Assembly: GCF_000150955.2 (NCBI RefSeq)
Contig: NC_011694.1
Location: 265,814-329,813, forward strand
Reading direction: 5' to 3'
Length of the DNA stretch: 64,000 nucleotides
Source: Phaeodactylum tricornutum CCAP 1055/1
Lineage: Eukaryota > Bacillariophyta > Bacillariophyceae > Surirellales > Neidiaceae
Position 1 is the stretch's first letter, and every line of letters starts with the position of its first letter. Shown here in pieces: positions 21,250-34,433 of this stretch. Below the pieces are notes generated by a model. The model saw only the letters and a program-made list of their open reading frames with translations. It was not told the origin of the DNA and made no database searches. A program made the translations under genes and the position numbers.

Positions 21250-22640
21250 CTACTGTCCAAACAAGCCCCATTGTGTCATTTGTGCCGAGACGGCTTCGTA
21301 GGTCATAAAGGTAATGGCCTGACCCGGCATGATGCGCATCAATCGGGGGGTGATGCCCTTCCAGAGCGCCAAGACACCTTCTTCTTTCGCAATGACGACG
21401 CACGCCTGCGCCAACCCGGTATACTTGGCTGGCTTGCCCGCCGCCACAACCTGTTTCTGCAAACGTGTCTTGACCCTGTATCACCATCAACAACAACAAC
21501 AGCATTGTCGCCGTGGTCCGGATGGACGTTTTCACATATTGAAATGGAACAAAAACACAAAACGTGTGAGCTACAAATCCAGGAGACGATACGGTGGACA
21601 AACGAGCGTGATCCAACGAGCATGCCCCATCACACACACGTGTGTTTATAAAATGAACCAGTAGACACTTACACGTCCAGGGGGTTGTTCACGACGGGAC
21701 CCATACCACCCGACAAGCCTCCAATGAGTAGACTCTGCCAAGACGCCAAACTATCGGTACCTTGCCATTGCATGACTTGCTGTTTAATGGCACTGTAAGC
21801 CGTAAAGTTGACGGCTTGGTTGCAACCTTGGCGCAGCATGGTGGGTACCACGCCCTTGTAGAGCGCGCCCGCGCCTTCTTCCTTGACAATGAGCATGGCC
21901 GTCTGCAGGACATTGGTGTACTTGCGGTGCTGCATAGCGGTCGGATCCATCATGGAGTGATACTGCGACTGCATCCGAATTTTGCAGACTTCGGCGGGGG
22001 TGACAACGAGGACGGCTTCGGTCAAACCGGAGAACAGCCCCGCCGTGAAGGTAATCTGCGTCGCGTTGGACTTGTCGGCGTTTCCCAAGCGAGCCGTGAG
22101 GAACTCCCGATACTGCTCGAACGATACGAATCGGATGGCCATTTTGGGAACGATTCCGGTATAAACGGCCGTGAGTCCCTTGTAGAGTGCGAGGAGTCCT
22201 TCCCGCTGCACGATGCGTCGGGCGGTGCCGATGGGTCCCAAGGGTGCCTGCACGACGCCGGCGGCGGCTCGCGCTTGTGGCGAAAGGCGCACCACTTCGG
22301 TGACGGTCGCACCGCCGCCAGTCCTCGTGGCGGACGGAATCGTTTGCCAGCCGGGTTCGTGGAAGCGCTGCGTACGCAGCAGCGGCTCCCGGAGCGAGTG
22401 TTGCAGCCGCAAGGCCGGTTCGACGAGACTGTTGCGGACCTTGACGACGACCTTTTCCACCGACGTGGTTTGCCGACGCAGTTGCATGCGGGTCTTGATG
22501 GTGTCCAGTGGATGACAGACGGACGACTCGACGAGACCGGCACATCCTCCCGCAATCAAGTGCTGTAAGGGGTGCTTTTTCGTCGGCGGCGTGGGAGCGG
22601 GCGGTGTTGACGTCGGTTGAAGGTTCGAACGAGTACTCAT
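21250..22640 (-). CDS. mitochondrial carrier, succinate/fumarate (Sfc1) type
   Basis: Two exons (22640-21673 and 21475-21250) with a 197-base GTAAGTG...ACAG intron, giving 397 residues. There are three carrier repeats, each with the PX[DE]XX[KR] signature: HPLDTIKTR, TPAEVCKIR and NPLDVVKTR. The last is completed across the splice junction. The strings YKGLTAVYTGIVPKMAIRF, GLTEAVLVVTPAEVCKIR and RQGCNQAVNFTAYS resemble the yeast succinate-fumarate carrier Sfc1/ACR1 more than citrate or oxoglutarate carriers. The expected role is exchange of cytosolic succinate for mitochondrial fumarate, linking glyoxylate-cycle products to the TCA cycle. An insert of about 75 residues between helices 1 and 2 (RQTTSVEKVVVKVRN and on) is longer than usual. 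The start is the ATG at 22640; the longer upstream frame begins with Thr/His-rich non-coding sequence. Confidence 0.85.
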
Positions 22641-23554
22641 GATGATGGAGTGTGTGGGTGTGTGTGTGTGTAGTTTAAGCGTGCCAGAATACTGCTGGGT
22701 GTTGCTGTGTTGCTGTGTTTGTCTAGTAGTGATTGCGAAGGTACTCGACACGTATCGATACGAACGAATACCGATTTCGAAGAAAGTTGACGCGGAAAGA
22801 GTTGGAATTGCAAATAATGTTGTATGGATAATAGTAGTGGTACAATTTTTTCTTCCCCCCGGCATTCCGAAGGCACGCGAGGAAAAAGCCGAACGGCGAG
22901 TCGAGTGTAGATGTATGACATTCGAATACGAGCGACACGACCGCCGGTGTCAAGAGACACGTTTCCATGGAGAACCCGTAGATTGGTTGACATCTTCCGA
23001 CGTGACTCCGTGTCTTGCATCCTCGGTCGGAAGGGTGACGCGCTGCCGGAACCGCGACTCACCGTCCGTCGTGGGAACGGAACAGTCCCAACGTCTGCCA
23101 TTCGCAAATGAATCCCTCGACGGGAGGTCAGTCGGATTGTTGTGGCACAAACGTAGGGTAGGGTAGGTACTCTCTACTACTCTAAACCTAGCTCGTAGAG
23201 CAATCTACCATACTAGTAAACGAGTAGAGTAGTAGCTTGTACCGGACAGTAACTACTACCGCACAGAAAATTCTTCCCAGTTGGAAATTCCCGATTTCGA
23301 AGGGGTATCGAAACGGTATCGACCAATGTGATCTTTGTCGGATCAGAAGCGCAACGAAACAGAAAACCTCTCCTCTAGAGTCTGCGAAAGGCATCCATCG
23401 TCTTCCGGAGATCTTGTTACTAATAGCTATCGTTGGAGCTAGTTACTATATCTGGACTCCTGCCAAGACTGCTTATTCGTTCGTAGCCAATTCTTCAGTT
23501 ACCCTTGATTACTGTCGTCTTCGTCGTCGTCTTTGTCACCCACGGTACAACGCA
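22641..23554. other. divergent intergenic region
   Basis: Between the carrier and the small membrane protein. It contains a short GT-rich tract (about 22651-22673) and a foldback pair at 23174-23235. An in-frame extension of the downstream gene back to 23237 is open but unconvincing. Confidence 0.5.
23174..23235. repeat. 11-bp inverted repeat
   Basis: CTACTACTCTA and its exact reverse complement TAGAGTAGTAG flank about 40 bases. Similar CTACTACTAGCTAG-type strings recur near 54668 and 61294. Confidence 0.5.
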
Positions 23555-23968
23555 ATGGGACTCTTGAAACACGCCATTCTACCGTTCTTCCTCGCGTTGC
23601 ACGGCTACGCCTTGTACCGTTGGGTCCGCTACGAGGGTACTATAGATCGGGCCCTGGACGCGGTCGTTCCCTGGACCTTACTTCTCGATACCTCGTCGTC
23701 GTGGATGGGAACGGGAGCCGCCGCTCACGCCGTCTTGCTGGTCAACGGCGCCGCCGGAGTCCTACGGGAAGGTGCACACTACCGCGGCATGGCGATTCTA
23801 CTAGAAATCGTCTACTTTGGATGGGAACTCTACGATGCCTGGATCAAGAACAGCCCCACGGAAGTACTCGTGGGCATAGTCGCCGTGGCCATCGTTGGAG
23901 CCTCGGTACACTCCATGGAACCCGGGATCTTTGCCAAGGATAAGAACAAGAAAACCAAAGCATCCTAG
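23555..23968 (+). CDS. small multi-span membrane protein, unknown
   Basis: A protein of 137 residues with about four hydrophobic segments: AILPFFLALHGYALYRWV, VVPWTLLLDTSSSWMG, AAAHAVLLVNGAAGVL and LVGIVAVAIVGASVHSM. It ends in a Lys-rich tail (KDKNKKTKAS) that could act as a cytosolic ER-retention or anchoring end. I do not recognise a family. The frame is open upstream to 23237, but the residues there lack any pattern, and the ATG at 23555 (CGCAATGG) starts directly on the conserved-looking membrane part. Confidence 0.6.
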   Translation: MGLLKHAILPFFLALHGYALYRWVRYEGTIDRALDAVVPWTLLLDTSSSWMGTGAAAHAVLLVNGAAGVLREGAHYRGMAILLEIVYFGWELYDAWIKNSPTEVLVGIVAVAIVGASVHSMEPGIFAKDKNKKTKAS

Positions 23969-24219
23969 AGAATTTGCGGGTGGAACATTTGCAAAATGCG
24001 CACGCCACGCTCTCTAGTAAAAAGGCGGCATGCAACAACTACACTGTATAGACTTGTAATTATAGTATATAGGATAGGCTTGTGTTTGGTACTGTCCGAC
24101 AGTGGTGCTTGGCCGTAGAGAACGACTCGCGGAACGGGTTGTCCCCGTAAATAAAGGCGGTGCCACATTGGATGGATTCAACGGCGCGACGCGGCTCCAG
24201 CCTCTTGCGACTCGTGGGG

Positions 24220-26352
24220 TTACAGACGCGTAATGTCACGTCCAAACAGGTTCGATTTCAACCAGTCAAAACTCACCAAGACACGATTACGAGTCGCCAC
24301 CTGCTTGACCAGGTATACGGATCGCCACAGCACGAACGAGATACTACCGGCGTAGCTGGCAATGGGAAAATCCCCGAGTTGCACCTGCGACAACGCTTGC
24401 TTGTCACCCACGTAGGCCAGCAAACCGAGATTCAAGAAATCGAAACCCGGCGCTTCCTTTAAACCGCGCACGTTCAACCAGGCCTTGTCTATGGCTTCCT
24501 TGTCATCGTAGTAGACGGGCGGAGTTTGCGTCAAGTCGTAGTCGCGATTAAATAGGCGTGCAACGTACGCTCCCTGTTGACCGGCCACTTGAGCCGTCTG
24601 TGGTAGGAACGAATCGTCCCGTTCCGCAGCGGCGGCGTCACCCAACACGAGAATGGAACCAAACGTATCCGCAGTCGGTGTTGGACAGCGCAACCACTTG
24701 TCCACCTTGACCCGACCGCCAACCGCGCGCGCTTCCTCCGGCAATTTGGACAAAAGCGTATCGATAAAAGGGACCGGCGATGTCCCGGCCGCCCAGACCG
24801 TCACACCGTTGTTGATCGTTTCTTCCACGCCTCCACCCTTTTCTGCCAATTTGATGTAGCCGTCTCCGACCTCGTTGACCCGGGTATTGAGACGGACTTC
24901 GATGTTTTGCTTCTGCAATGTCTTGAGTGCGTGATCGCGCAAGTCGCGGTCAAACTGCGGAACCAGCGAATCGGCACCCTGAATCAGTATGATCCGAATA
25001 TCGTCCTTGAGACGTTGGTAAGAACCCTTACGGGGTTTGGTACAGTCCTTGACAAAGTCTGCCAATTCCCCAGCCAACTCGACGCCCGTTGGTCCACCAC
25101 CAACGATGCAAAAGGTAGCCCGACGGCGGCGTTCTTGTTGCCGTGCTTCCTTGTCGGGAGCGGCCAGATTGGGGGCGTCCGCCACATCCGGTCGACTGGC
25201 GTATTCTAAAGACTCGCCAATGGCCACCCGCAGGCGGCGCGCGTCCTCGCACGTTTTGAGTCGCAGGCAGTACTCCGCTGCGCCCGGGACCATCTGATCA
25301 TTGACTCGACAGCCAACGGCGACAATGAGCTTGTCGTAGTCTAGGTGAATGGTACTGGCCTTCCCGACGCGGACACTGTCCAGCAAATCTTCAAGTTGGA
25401 TGGTTAGGCGTTTGTTTTGGACGTCAATATCGACGGCTTTTCCTTCCACGTAGCTTTCAATCATGGGATTGGCGGAGCGGACGGCTTCGGTCATACTGCG
25501 GTATTCCACCGTACCGACCGCGGCGGAAGCGAGCACTGTGGTACAAGAACCAAACTGCAGGGTGAGGATCACGAGTGGGGTTGGGCTATTTCAAGCCACG
25601 AGCGTTTGTTGTGGGGCGTACGTACTCGGTGTGAAGACGAAATGATTGGTGGGCGACACGCAAATGAGTCGAATCTTGTACGTATCGGCAACTTTGAGTA
25701 AAGCGTGGGCGGCCCATCCACTACCGAGAACGACCACCGTCTGGGTTTGTTCCTTGGGTACGGAAAGACCGTAATCAAAGGGCAAGCGCCGGGCCATGAG
25801 CACGGCGTCTTCGACCGTATCGAGGGTCCGGTCGAACAAGGTGGACAGAGGCAGTTCTTCCGTCCCTCCCGTTTCAAAGAAACGCGAGCGCGATTGATCG
25901 TAGACGAGTTCCTTGCGTCCGGACTGGATATGCACGGCCGAGGCCTTGTCTACGTCGGACAAGAAGTCGTTACTAGATTCGACGGCAGCCTCGTCCACGA
26001 TTTCGGGGTACACCGCCGAGTCGGTGGGGTCGACCGACGTGTCCGTAGGTGTGGGCGTCCCGGGGACGGTCGCGTGTTCAAGCTCCTCGGGCGTGTTCCG
26101 TTCCAACAAGCCGACTTCGCTGGTGGTGTTATAGGTAGAAGGAGATTGGGATGACGTTCTCGCATTCAAGGAAGGGTCATTGTTTTCGATCCATTTTGAC
26201 AAAGCCAGTCGAGACGAATGATCGTAAACTGGAGTCGTTATTCGGATTGGAAGGAACGCGCGAGCATGGGATGGACCAAACGCCAGCGCCGTTCGCGATG
26301 CGGCTACCAGCCACAGCAAGGTCACGAGATGGTTGGAAGAATCCCACCGCAT
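24220..26352 (-). CDS. type II NAD(P)H dehydrogenase, predicted plastid-targeted
   Basis: Two exons (26352-25626 and 25535-24220), with a 90-base GTACGT...CACAG intron whose splice completes the conserved [16 protein letters not shown], giving 680 residues. FAD-binding Rossmann fold: [17 protein letters not shown](P)H fold: [16 protein letters not shown]. The quinone-side motif is [15 protein letters not shown], and the C-terminal amphipathic part probably lies on the membrane. No EF-hand insert is seen. Rotenone-insensitive enzymes of this type pass electrons from NAD(P)H to quinone without proton pumping. The N-terminus is a signal peptide ([13 protein letters not shown]) followed by [12 protein letters not shown], close to the ASAFAP cleavage motif, so a thylakoid or chlororespiratory role is inferred. 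About 190 low-complexity residues precede the catalytic core, longer than usual. Confidence 0.85.
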
Positions 26353-27184
26353 CCTGAGACTGCAGCGATTGCTTCGACGTAAGTTTGTATGGATGGACAC
26401 TGCTGTGTTTGAAATTCCTGTGGAAGGTATTGTTGGTAATTGGCCAAGGTGTGGATTCCAGCCCGTGAGGTTGATGTATGTATTTGTGGTGGCGTGTTTT
26501 CCCGAACTCGTTCGACAGCGGCTGCCGCTCCTCGTTCTCGTTCCACGAACCAAACTGTTTTCGATGTCGTCCCAGAGAATGGGTCCGAATCGTGTCCAAT
26601 TCCCATTACGTGATACGCGGGTTTCCGTGTCACACATTCCACCGAACGCGAGCGCTATCCAGCTTTCGTACCGGGGGACGATGTCGAGCTTTCTCGAACA
26701 TTCCACAGCGTTCGGATTGTGGTGACGTGTTACGACGAGAGCACATCCCATAGGACTACCTGTATTATTACGGTACGGAGTTGTTCTAATAGTAGAGAGG
26801 TACGCTAGCTGGTTCGGGTTCTCCTAACATAAAGAAAGCATGGGGTAGACGACAGACAGACAGACCCCATGGCATTTGGACCGTCCGACACACGGGAAAA
26901 ACGACGGAACCAAACCTTGACAGGAAAACCCGATTCCGCACATTTGCCCAACAACAACAACCTACAGGTCTGTTGGGGGAAGCCGATGAACAACAACCGC
27001 ATGCATAACACATACGGGATACGCTACGACTCCAGAGCATGATTGTACACACGTTGGTCACCCGTGGATCACTAGTAACGAAAAAAAAACGCTATAGTGT
27101 CGTACTTGCCTTGTTGTATACAAGTTGAACCAATTGTAGTTGAGTTAGCCTTTGTTGGATTGACTGTGTGATACGTGGAGGAGT
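26353..27184. other. divergent promoter region, NDH2 / DNAJC11
   Basis: An 832-base region between divergent starts. Just before the DNAJC11 ATG is TTGACTGTGTGA (about 27161), a near match to the recurring 9-mer. The open frame upstream of the NDH2 ATG is not supported. Confidence 0.5.
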
Positions 27185-29239
27185 ATGAAGGACCGCGACC
27201 GATACGACGACGGCGAAGCCCTCAGCATCAAGAAGGAGGAGGGGTACACGGCTCTGTACGCTGTCCTGAATGTGTCACCGGACGCTTCCCGAGCCGATAT
27301 ACAAAAGGCCTTTAAGCGACTGAGTCGAGTCTTTCATCCGGACAAGCGGGTGCGTCTCGGGGTGTCGACCCAAAACAATGGTACCAACAGTATGGCGGAA
27401 GAAGCCTTCCAGACGATTCGTCAAGCGCACGATGTTCTTTCGGATCCGGTTTTGCGCTTGACTTACGATTACGCCGGCATGTTGGCGGTGGAACTCCTGC
27501 TGCGCTCGCATTTGGCACGGGGCGATCGTAACGAACCAAGGGGCAGCCACGACGAGTCGTCGCGATCGACCACGACCAACAAAAATGAGGAGGATTCCGA
27601 CGCGGAAGATCCCTGGGACCAGGACGACGACGACGACGACGATGACGAGGGTAACTCTTTGGACTTGTACGTTCAAGTACGAGACGCCCCATCCTACCAG
27701 TATGCTACTCAAATACTAGACGATGCCTTGTATCGAGTGCAATCGCACCAAGCATCCTCACGCACACACTCGCTTAACGGTTCTCTCGCATTCCCTCACG
27801 TGCTCGGTGGTGGCGGTACACAGGACGGCTTTTGGGAGCAAGATCGCGGTAGTTTGCAATGGCAGACCAAACGACAAGTATCGGCGCAATGGACGGCAAC
27901 GCTCGGGGCCGGTTCGGAAGTATCCCGGACGGCGCAAACGGAAATGTCCACGCAACTTTCGCTCGCCTATACCCGACCCGGTTACGGACCGGTGGGATCC
28001 GTGGATGTCATATCGTCCTCCCGAATGCCCGCAGCACCGGTCGTCAAAATTCAAAGTGGACGTACACTTGCCAACCAGACCAACGTGTTGTTCAGTTTAG
28101 CCGGATCCGTGGACAATCCGGAGACCTGGACGTATTCATTTATGTCCAGTCGGAATATTTTGTGGAATTCGCCTAGTAGTGAAAGACGCAAGCAAAGTCA
28201 TTCGGACCCGTCGTCACCTAAAACGATTCACGCCTCGTGGCAGTTGGGAATTTCGTTGCTGGGAAAATTGCAGTATTTTCGGGTGGAATTGCGTCAACCT
28301 ACGTTGCCGCATAAATGGAGTGCCCGCATCGGCCTCGATGCGCTCGCTGGTACCTACGAAACCGCCACGTACACTGTATCGTACGCGCGTCACTGGATGT
28401 GGACGCGTTGGAAGGCCCTTTGGCACCACAAGTGGGCTGACGACTGGACGTTTTCCTACGGCCTCGCCTTTGACGGACGCGGTCGATTGATGGGATTACC
28501 TGGCCGGACACCGTGTTGGAAAGCTCTCTGCAGCTTGTCCAGCTCAAATTGGGATATTAAAGTACCCGTGACCATTGCTCCCTCGTTGGAAGGATCGGTC
28601 GTGGCAGGTTTGGCCAGTGTGTGGATTGCGGAATTTTTGGACGAGCAAATGGAGCGGTGGTACACGTATTCCAAGCGGAAGCTTTCTCGTGGTCGCGGAC
28701 GACATCCATCGGCTCTTCACCAGGAGCAGGGTACCATCGCGTGGTCTCATCAATCTCACTCATTCCGGGATCTGGTACGTGACGTGGCTAGCAAGAAGCG
28801 CACGCACGAATTGCAACGCCACGGTCTGGTGATTCTCCGCGCTACCTGGTGTCCGGCAACCACGGATTGTTCGACGAATCGGATGGCAGATGACGAGGTC
28901 GATGTGACGGACGCGATGCAATTTTGGACCGTGACGGGCCGTTTGTATTGGCCCGTCCCGGAACGCCCAGGCTGGTCCGTACCGTCGTCCTTGGTCAGTA
29001 GTAACCACGCGTTGGCGGAGAACCGTACGTCGTTGGGGGCTGGATGGCCGTGGTCCCGATGGATCCAGGGCGGTGGTGGTGACCACAACGGCGGGCGACG
29101 GAACGAATGCGTAGGGAGTTGGAAGGCCCGGTACCGGTACGGGACGGACGTGTTCGAAATGGTGTGGGCCGGAGACGAACGGGTGCGGTTGCCCGATCCA
29201 CGAGCCACTCGCTTGGGTTCCGCGGACGTTGTTCAGTAA
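27185..29239 (+). CDS. DNAJC11-like J-domain protein
   Basis: An intronless gene of 684 residues. The N-terminal J domain (about 20-98) starts GYTALYAVLNVSPDASRADI, has the HPD tripeptide in RVFHPDK (about 51-53) and ends with DPVLRLTYDYAG. An acidic tract of eight Asp follows near 150. The long C-terminal half has alternating beta-strand-like segments (STQLSLAYTRPGYGPVGSVD, VSYARHWMWTRWKALW), as in DNAJC11. There this part is considered beta-barrel-like and sits at the mitochondrial outer membrane, tied to MICOS and cristae organisation. The role here is by analogy. A near TGACTGTGA element lies about 20 bases upstream. Confidence 0.8.
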   Translation: MKDRDRYDDGEALSIKKEEGYTALYAVLNVSPDASRADIQKAFKRLSRVFHPDKRVRLGVSTQNNGTNSMAEEAFQTIRQAHDVLSDPVLRLTYDYAGMLAVELLLRSHLARGDRNEPRGSHDESSRSTTTNKNEEDSDAEDPWDQDDDDDDDDEGNSLDLYVQVRDAPSYQYATQILDDALYRVQSHQASSRTHSLNGSLAFPHVLGGGGTQDGFWEQDRGSLQWQTKRQVSAQWTATLGAGSEVSRTAQTEMSTQLSLAYTRPGYGPVGSVDVISSSRMPAAPVVKIQSGRTLANQTNVLFSLAGSVDNPETWTYSFMSSRNILWNSPSSERRKQSHSDPSSPKTIHASWQLGISLLGKLQYFRVELRQPTLPHKWSARIGLDALAGTYETATYTVSYARHWMWTRWKALWHHKWADDWTFSYGLAFDGRGRLMGLPGRTPCWKALCSLSSSNWDIKVPVTIAPSLEGSVVAGLASVWIAEFLDEQMERWYTYSKRKLSRGRGRHPSALHQEQGTIAWSHQSHSFRDLVRDVASKKRTHELQRHGLVILRATWCPATTDCSTNRMADDEVDVTDAMQFWTVTGRLYWPVPERPGWSVPSSLVSSNHALAENRTSLGAGWPWSRWIQGGGGDHNGGRRNECVGSWKARYRYGTDVFEMVWAGDERVRLPDPRATRLGSADVVQ

Positions 29240-29349
29240 GATTTGAGCGTAGTTTTGTATTCAACAACCGATCTAAAACTAAGATAAGAAACGGCACTAG
29301 CCGTACGAACCCTAGTACTCGTCGCAAACAGCAATGGCTACTATTACCG

Positions 29350-30294
29350 CTACTTTTCGTTGGATAGCGTAGGGAAAAGACGTCGGATACGGGACGCAAT
29401 GCCGGGAAAGGCATCCGCGAGGAATCGTTGTCCGGTCAGTACGACGGCTCGGGGATGATCGAGGGCCGGACGGACGTCGACATACGTAACGGGGGGCAGT
29501 TTCGTTCCGGGCGGGGCGGCGGCGTACACCGGTTCCGTTTCGTAGTAATCAATGACGTAGCGTTGGTAGCGTCCGTGTGTGTCGGTACGTTCCACGTACC
29601 AGTCGTGTCGATCAAAGGGTGCCGGTTGTCCGAGCAGTTTGTGGTACACGAATGCTTTGGGAGACAAGTCGCGGGGGCGTCCGTGAAAGCGAGCCAAACG
29701 CAGGGTGGGTGCACCCGGGGACGGTACGGCCGTGGAGGATTCCGAGAGACCTTCCCAGAGTTGTATTTGTCGCCACGTGCGTTCGTTGGTAACGTTGTGT
29801 ATCTGCAAAACGTATTCAATCGATTCTTCCGGAATGTTGTTCCATCCTTTCCGACGCATGGCGTTGTACAGTTGCTGTTCGGAGGGATAGACCCAGTTGT
29901 TGTTGTTGTTGGTAGTGTTTGTGGTGGTGTTGGTAGTGTTTGTTGTGGTGTTGGTGGTGGTGTTTGGTTGATGTTGTGGAAGAGACGAGGACTCTCCACG
30001 GGGGATACTGGAGACTTGTCGTGCCGTGGCGAGACGTACGGTTTGATCCGGTTGGGGTGTTTGGGCGTATTGAGCGGCTTGTTCGAGACTCGACGGAGTG
30101 GAGGGAACCGGACACGCGTCGACGGTAGCACTACTACCACTACTACTGCCACTACTAGTGAAACCGGATTCCGTCGGCCACCAGAGCCTTGACCAAAATG
30201 ACGACGACGACGACGAATCGTTCGCCGGTGGCTTGAAAGACGGAGCAGTTTCGTTTGGTGATCCGGTTTCGGATGGAACGGGACAGCCTTCCAT
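29350..30294 (-). CDS. HCCS: holocytochrome c synthase (cytochrome c heme lyase)
   Basis: An intronless gene of 314 residues. Two Cys-Pro-Val heme-regulatory motifs occur in the N-terminal part (GCPVPS at 3-8 and ACPVPS near 60). After a Thr/Asn-rich linker the catalytic region is typical: VYPSEQQLYNAMRRKGW, NVTNERTWRQIQLWEG, RPRDLSPKAFVYHKLLG and PFDRHDWYVERTDTHGRYQ, with the His used in heme binding, then YVIDYYETEP. The enzyme sits in the mitochondrial intermembrane space and attaches heme to the CXXCH motif of apocytochrome c. The linker (NTTTNTTTNTT units) is encoded by an AC-rich minisatellite and is unlikely to be functional in detail. The upstream region is shared with the GluRS gene. 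Confidence 0.92.
   Translation of the reverse strand: MEGCPVPSETGSPNETAPSFKPPANDSSSSSSFWSRLWWPTESGFTSSGSSSGSSATVDACPVPSTPSSLEQAAQYAQTPQPDQTVRLATARQVSSIPRGESSSLPQHQPNTTTNTTTNTTNTTTNTTNNNNNWVYPSEQQLYNAMRRKGWNNIPEESIEYVLQIHNVTNERTWRQIQLWEGLSESSTAVPSPGAPTLRLARFHGRPRDLSPKAFVYHKLLGQPAPFDRHDWYVERTDTHGRYQRYVIDYYETEPVYAAAPPGTKLPPVTYVDVRPALDHPRAVVLTGQRFLADAFPGIASRIRRLFPTLSNEK
29890..29970. repeat. GTTGTGGTG-type minisatellite within HCCS
   Basis: Imperfect GTTGGTAGTGTTTGTGGTGGT units, read as Asn-Thr repeats on the coding strand. Probably length-variable between strains. Confidence 0.6.
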
Positions 30295-30920
30295 GGTACA
30301 CGAATAATGTTTCTTTGGGTAGAGGAAAACGAACGAAGAACGATCACGCGTACCAATCGTACCCTACTTCATTGGTTGGTTGGTAGGTGGGTCCCTTGGC
30401 TTGATTTTGTGCGGGGGGCGTTCTACTGTCCAACTCCATGGTCTCTGCCGGTATTGTCAGTGACGAACACGCCAACGTGGTGGGGACGAACGAACAAACA
30501 CTGTCGGTACTGGCGATTTCGAAACGATGCAACGTAGAAACAACGGAATTCCACATTCCTTACATTTTCTCGAATGCCAGGATTCGCCCTCAACGTCTGT
30601 CCATCCGTCCCCCTACCATCCTCGCGGGAGAAAGTTGAAGTTGACTGTGAGTTTGGTCAACCCGCGCTCCACTCGGTACGATACGATACACTCACACACG
30701 GTGAACGATACACTTGTCACACAGTCAGGGATTTTAATCCATCACGACGCACCGACCCATCGCTGCCGTTCCGATCCAACCACAACGGTTCACAGTCACA
30801 CTCACTGTCACTCCAGAGTCAACACGGTCGAGTCTACATCAAAAAAGGGCTCTGTGTGTGACTGTGAGAGAATCTCGTTGGAGCAACACGCGCGGGTCAG
30901 TGTGTGTGTGTGTATTGGCA
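30295..30920. other. divergent promoter region, HCCS / GluRS
   Basis: A 626-base region between divergent mitochondrial HCCS and plastid GluRS. It holds three exact copies of the recurring 9-mer plus a near copy at about 30717-30727, and a (TG)n tract just before the GluRS start. Confidence 0.55.
30642..30867. promoter_or_regulatory. cluster of three TGACTGTGA motifs
   Basis: Exact copies at 30642-30650 (+), 30790-30798 (-) and 30859-30867 (+), the last 54 bases before the GluRS ATG. It is the densest cluster in the window. Confidence 0.45.
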
Positions 30921-33940
<3,020 letters not shown>

Positions 33941-34433
33941 GTAGAGACAACAACAAAAACTTTCAAAGACAAAAACCCTAAAGTACCGCAAATAGAATAG
34001 ATTTAGCTTTATGTGGTGGTATACGAGAATGCGCGAGACTGTGGATAAAGGACCTAACTCTGGAGGTTGCCCAATAGGTACGTATCGCGGTGGCGAAACG
34101 AATGCAATTTTCGATGTCTGTTCATCGCCCGCCAAAGCGATGGATCTATTTTCGTCTGGACGTCACGCCGCTGGGATACACGTACGTGTTTTCTCCCGAC
34201 ACCGGTGGACTTTATCGAGTGACGTTGGTCGGTGGTGGCGGGTTGTGGTGAGAGAGGATCGGGAAATTCTTGGCATCCCATCGCACGAGGGACGACGCGG
34301 GAGGCGGATAGTACCGTACGCGATCCGTACCGCGTAGACGTTGTTCCGTACGGATCGCAACCCAAAAAACTACCACAGTTCGAGCATCGTTTGTATCGCT
34401 TCAACTTCCTGGACTCTTTCCTTTTAGTATACC
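33941..34433. other. intergenic, GluRS to FNR
   Basis: 3' flank of GluRS and promoter of FNR, same strand. No motif stands out. Confidence 0.5.

Noticed and set aside
21762-22568. Open frames on the plus strand and in another minus frame over the carrier gene
   Set aside because: Shadows of the carrier exon, which has three intact signature motifs.
29436-30356. Second minus-strand frame of 306 codons over HCCS
   Set aside because: Offset frame of the HCCS gene with Pro/Thr/Arg-rich, patternless sequence; the HCCS frame has all family motifs.
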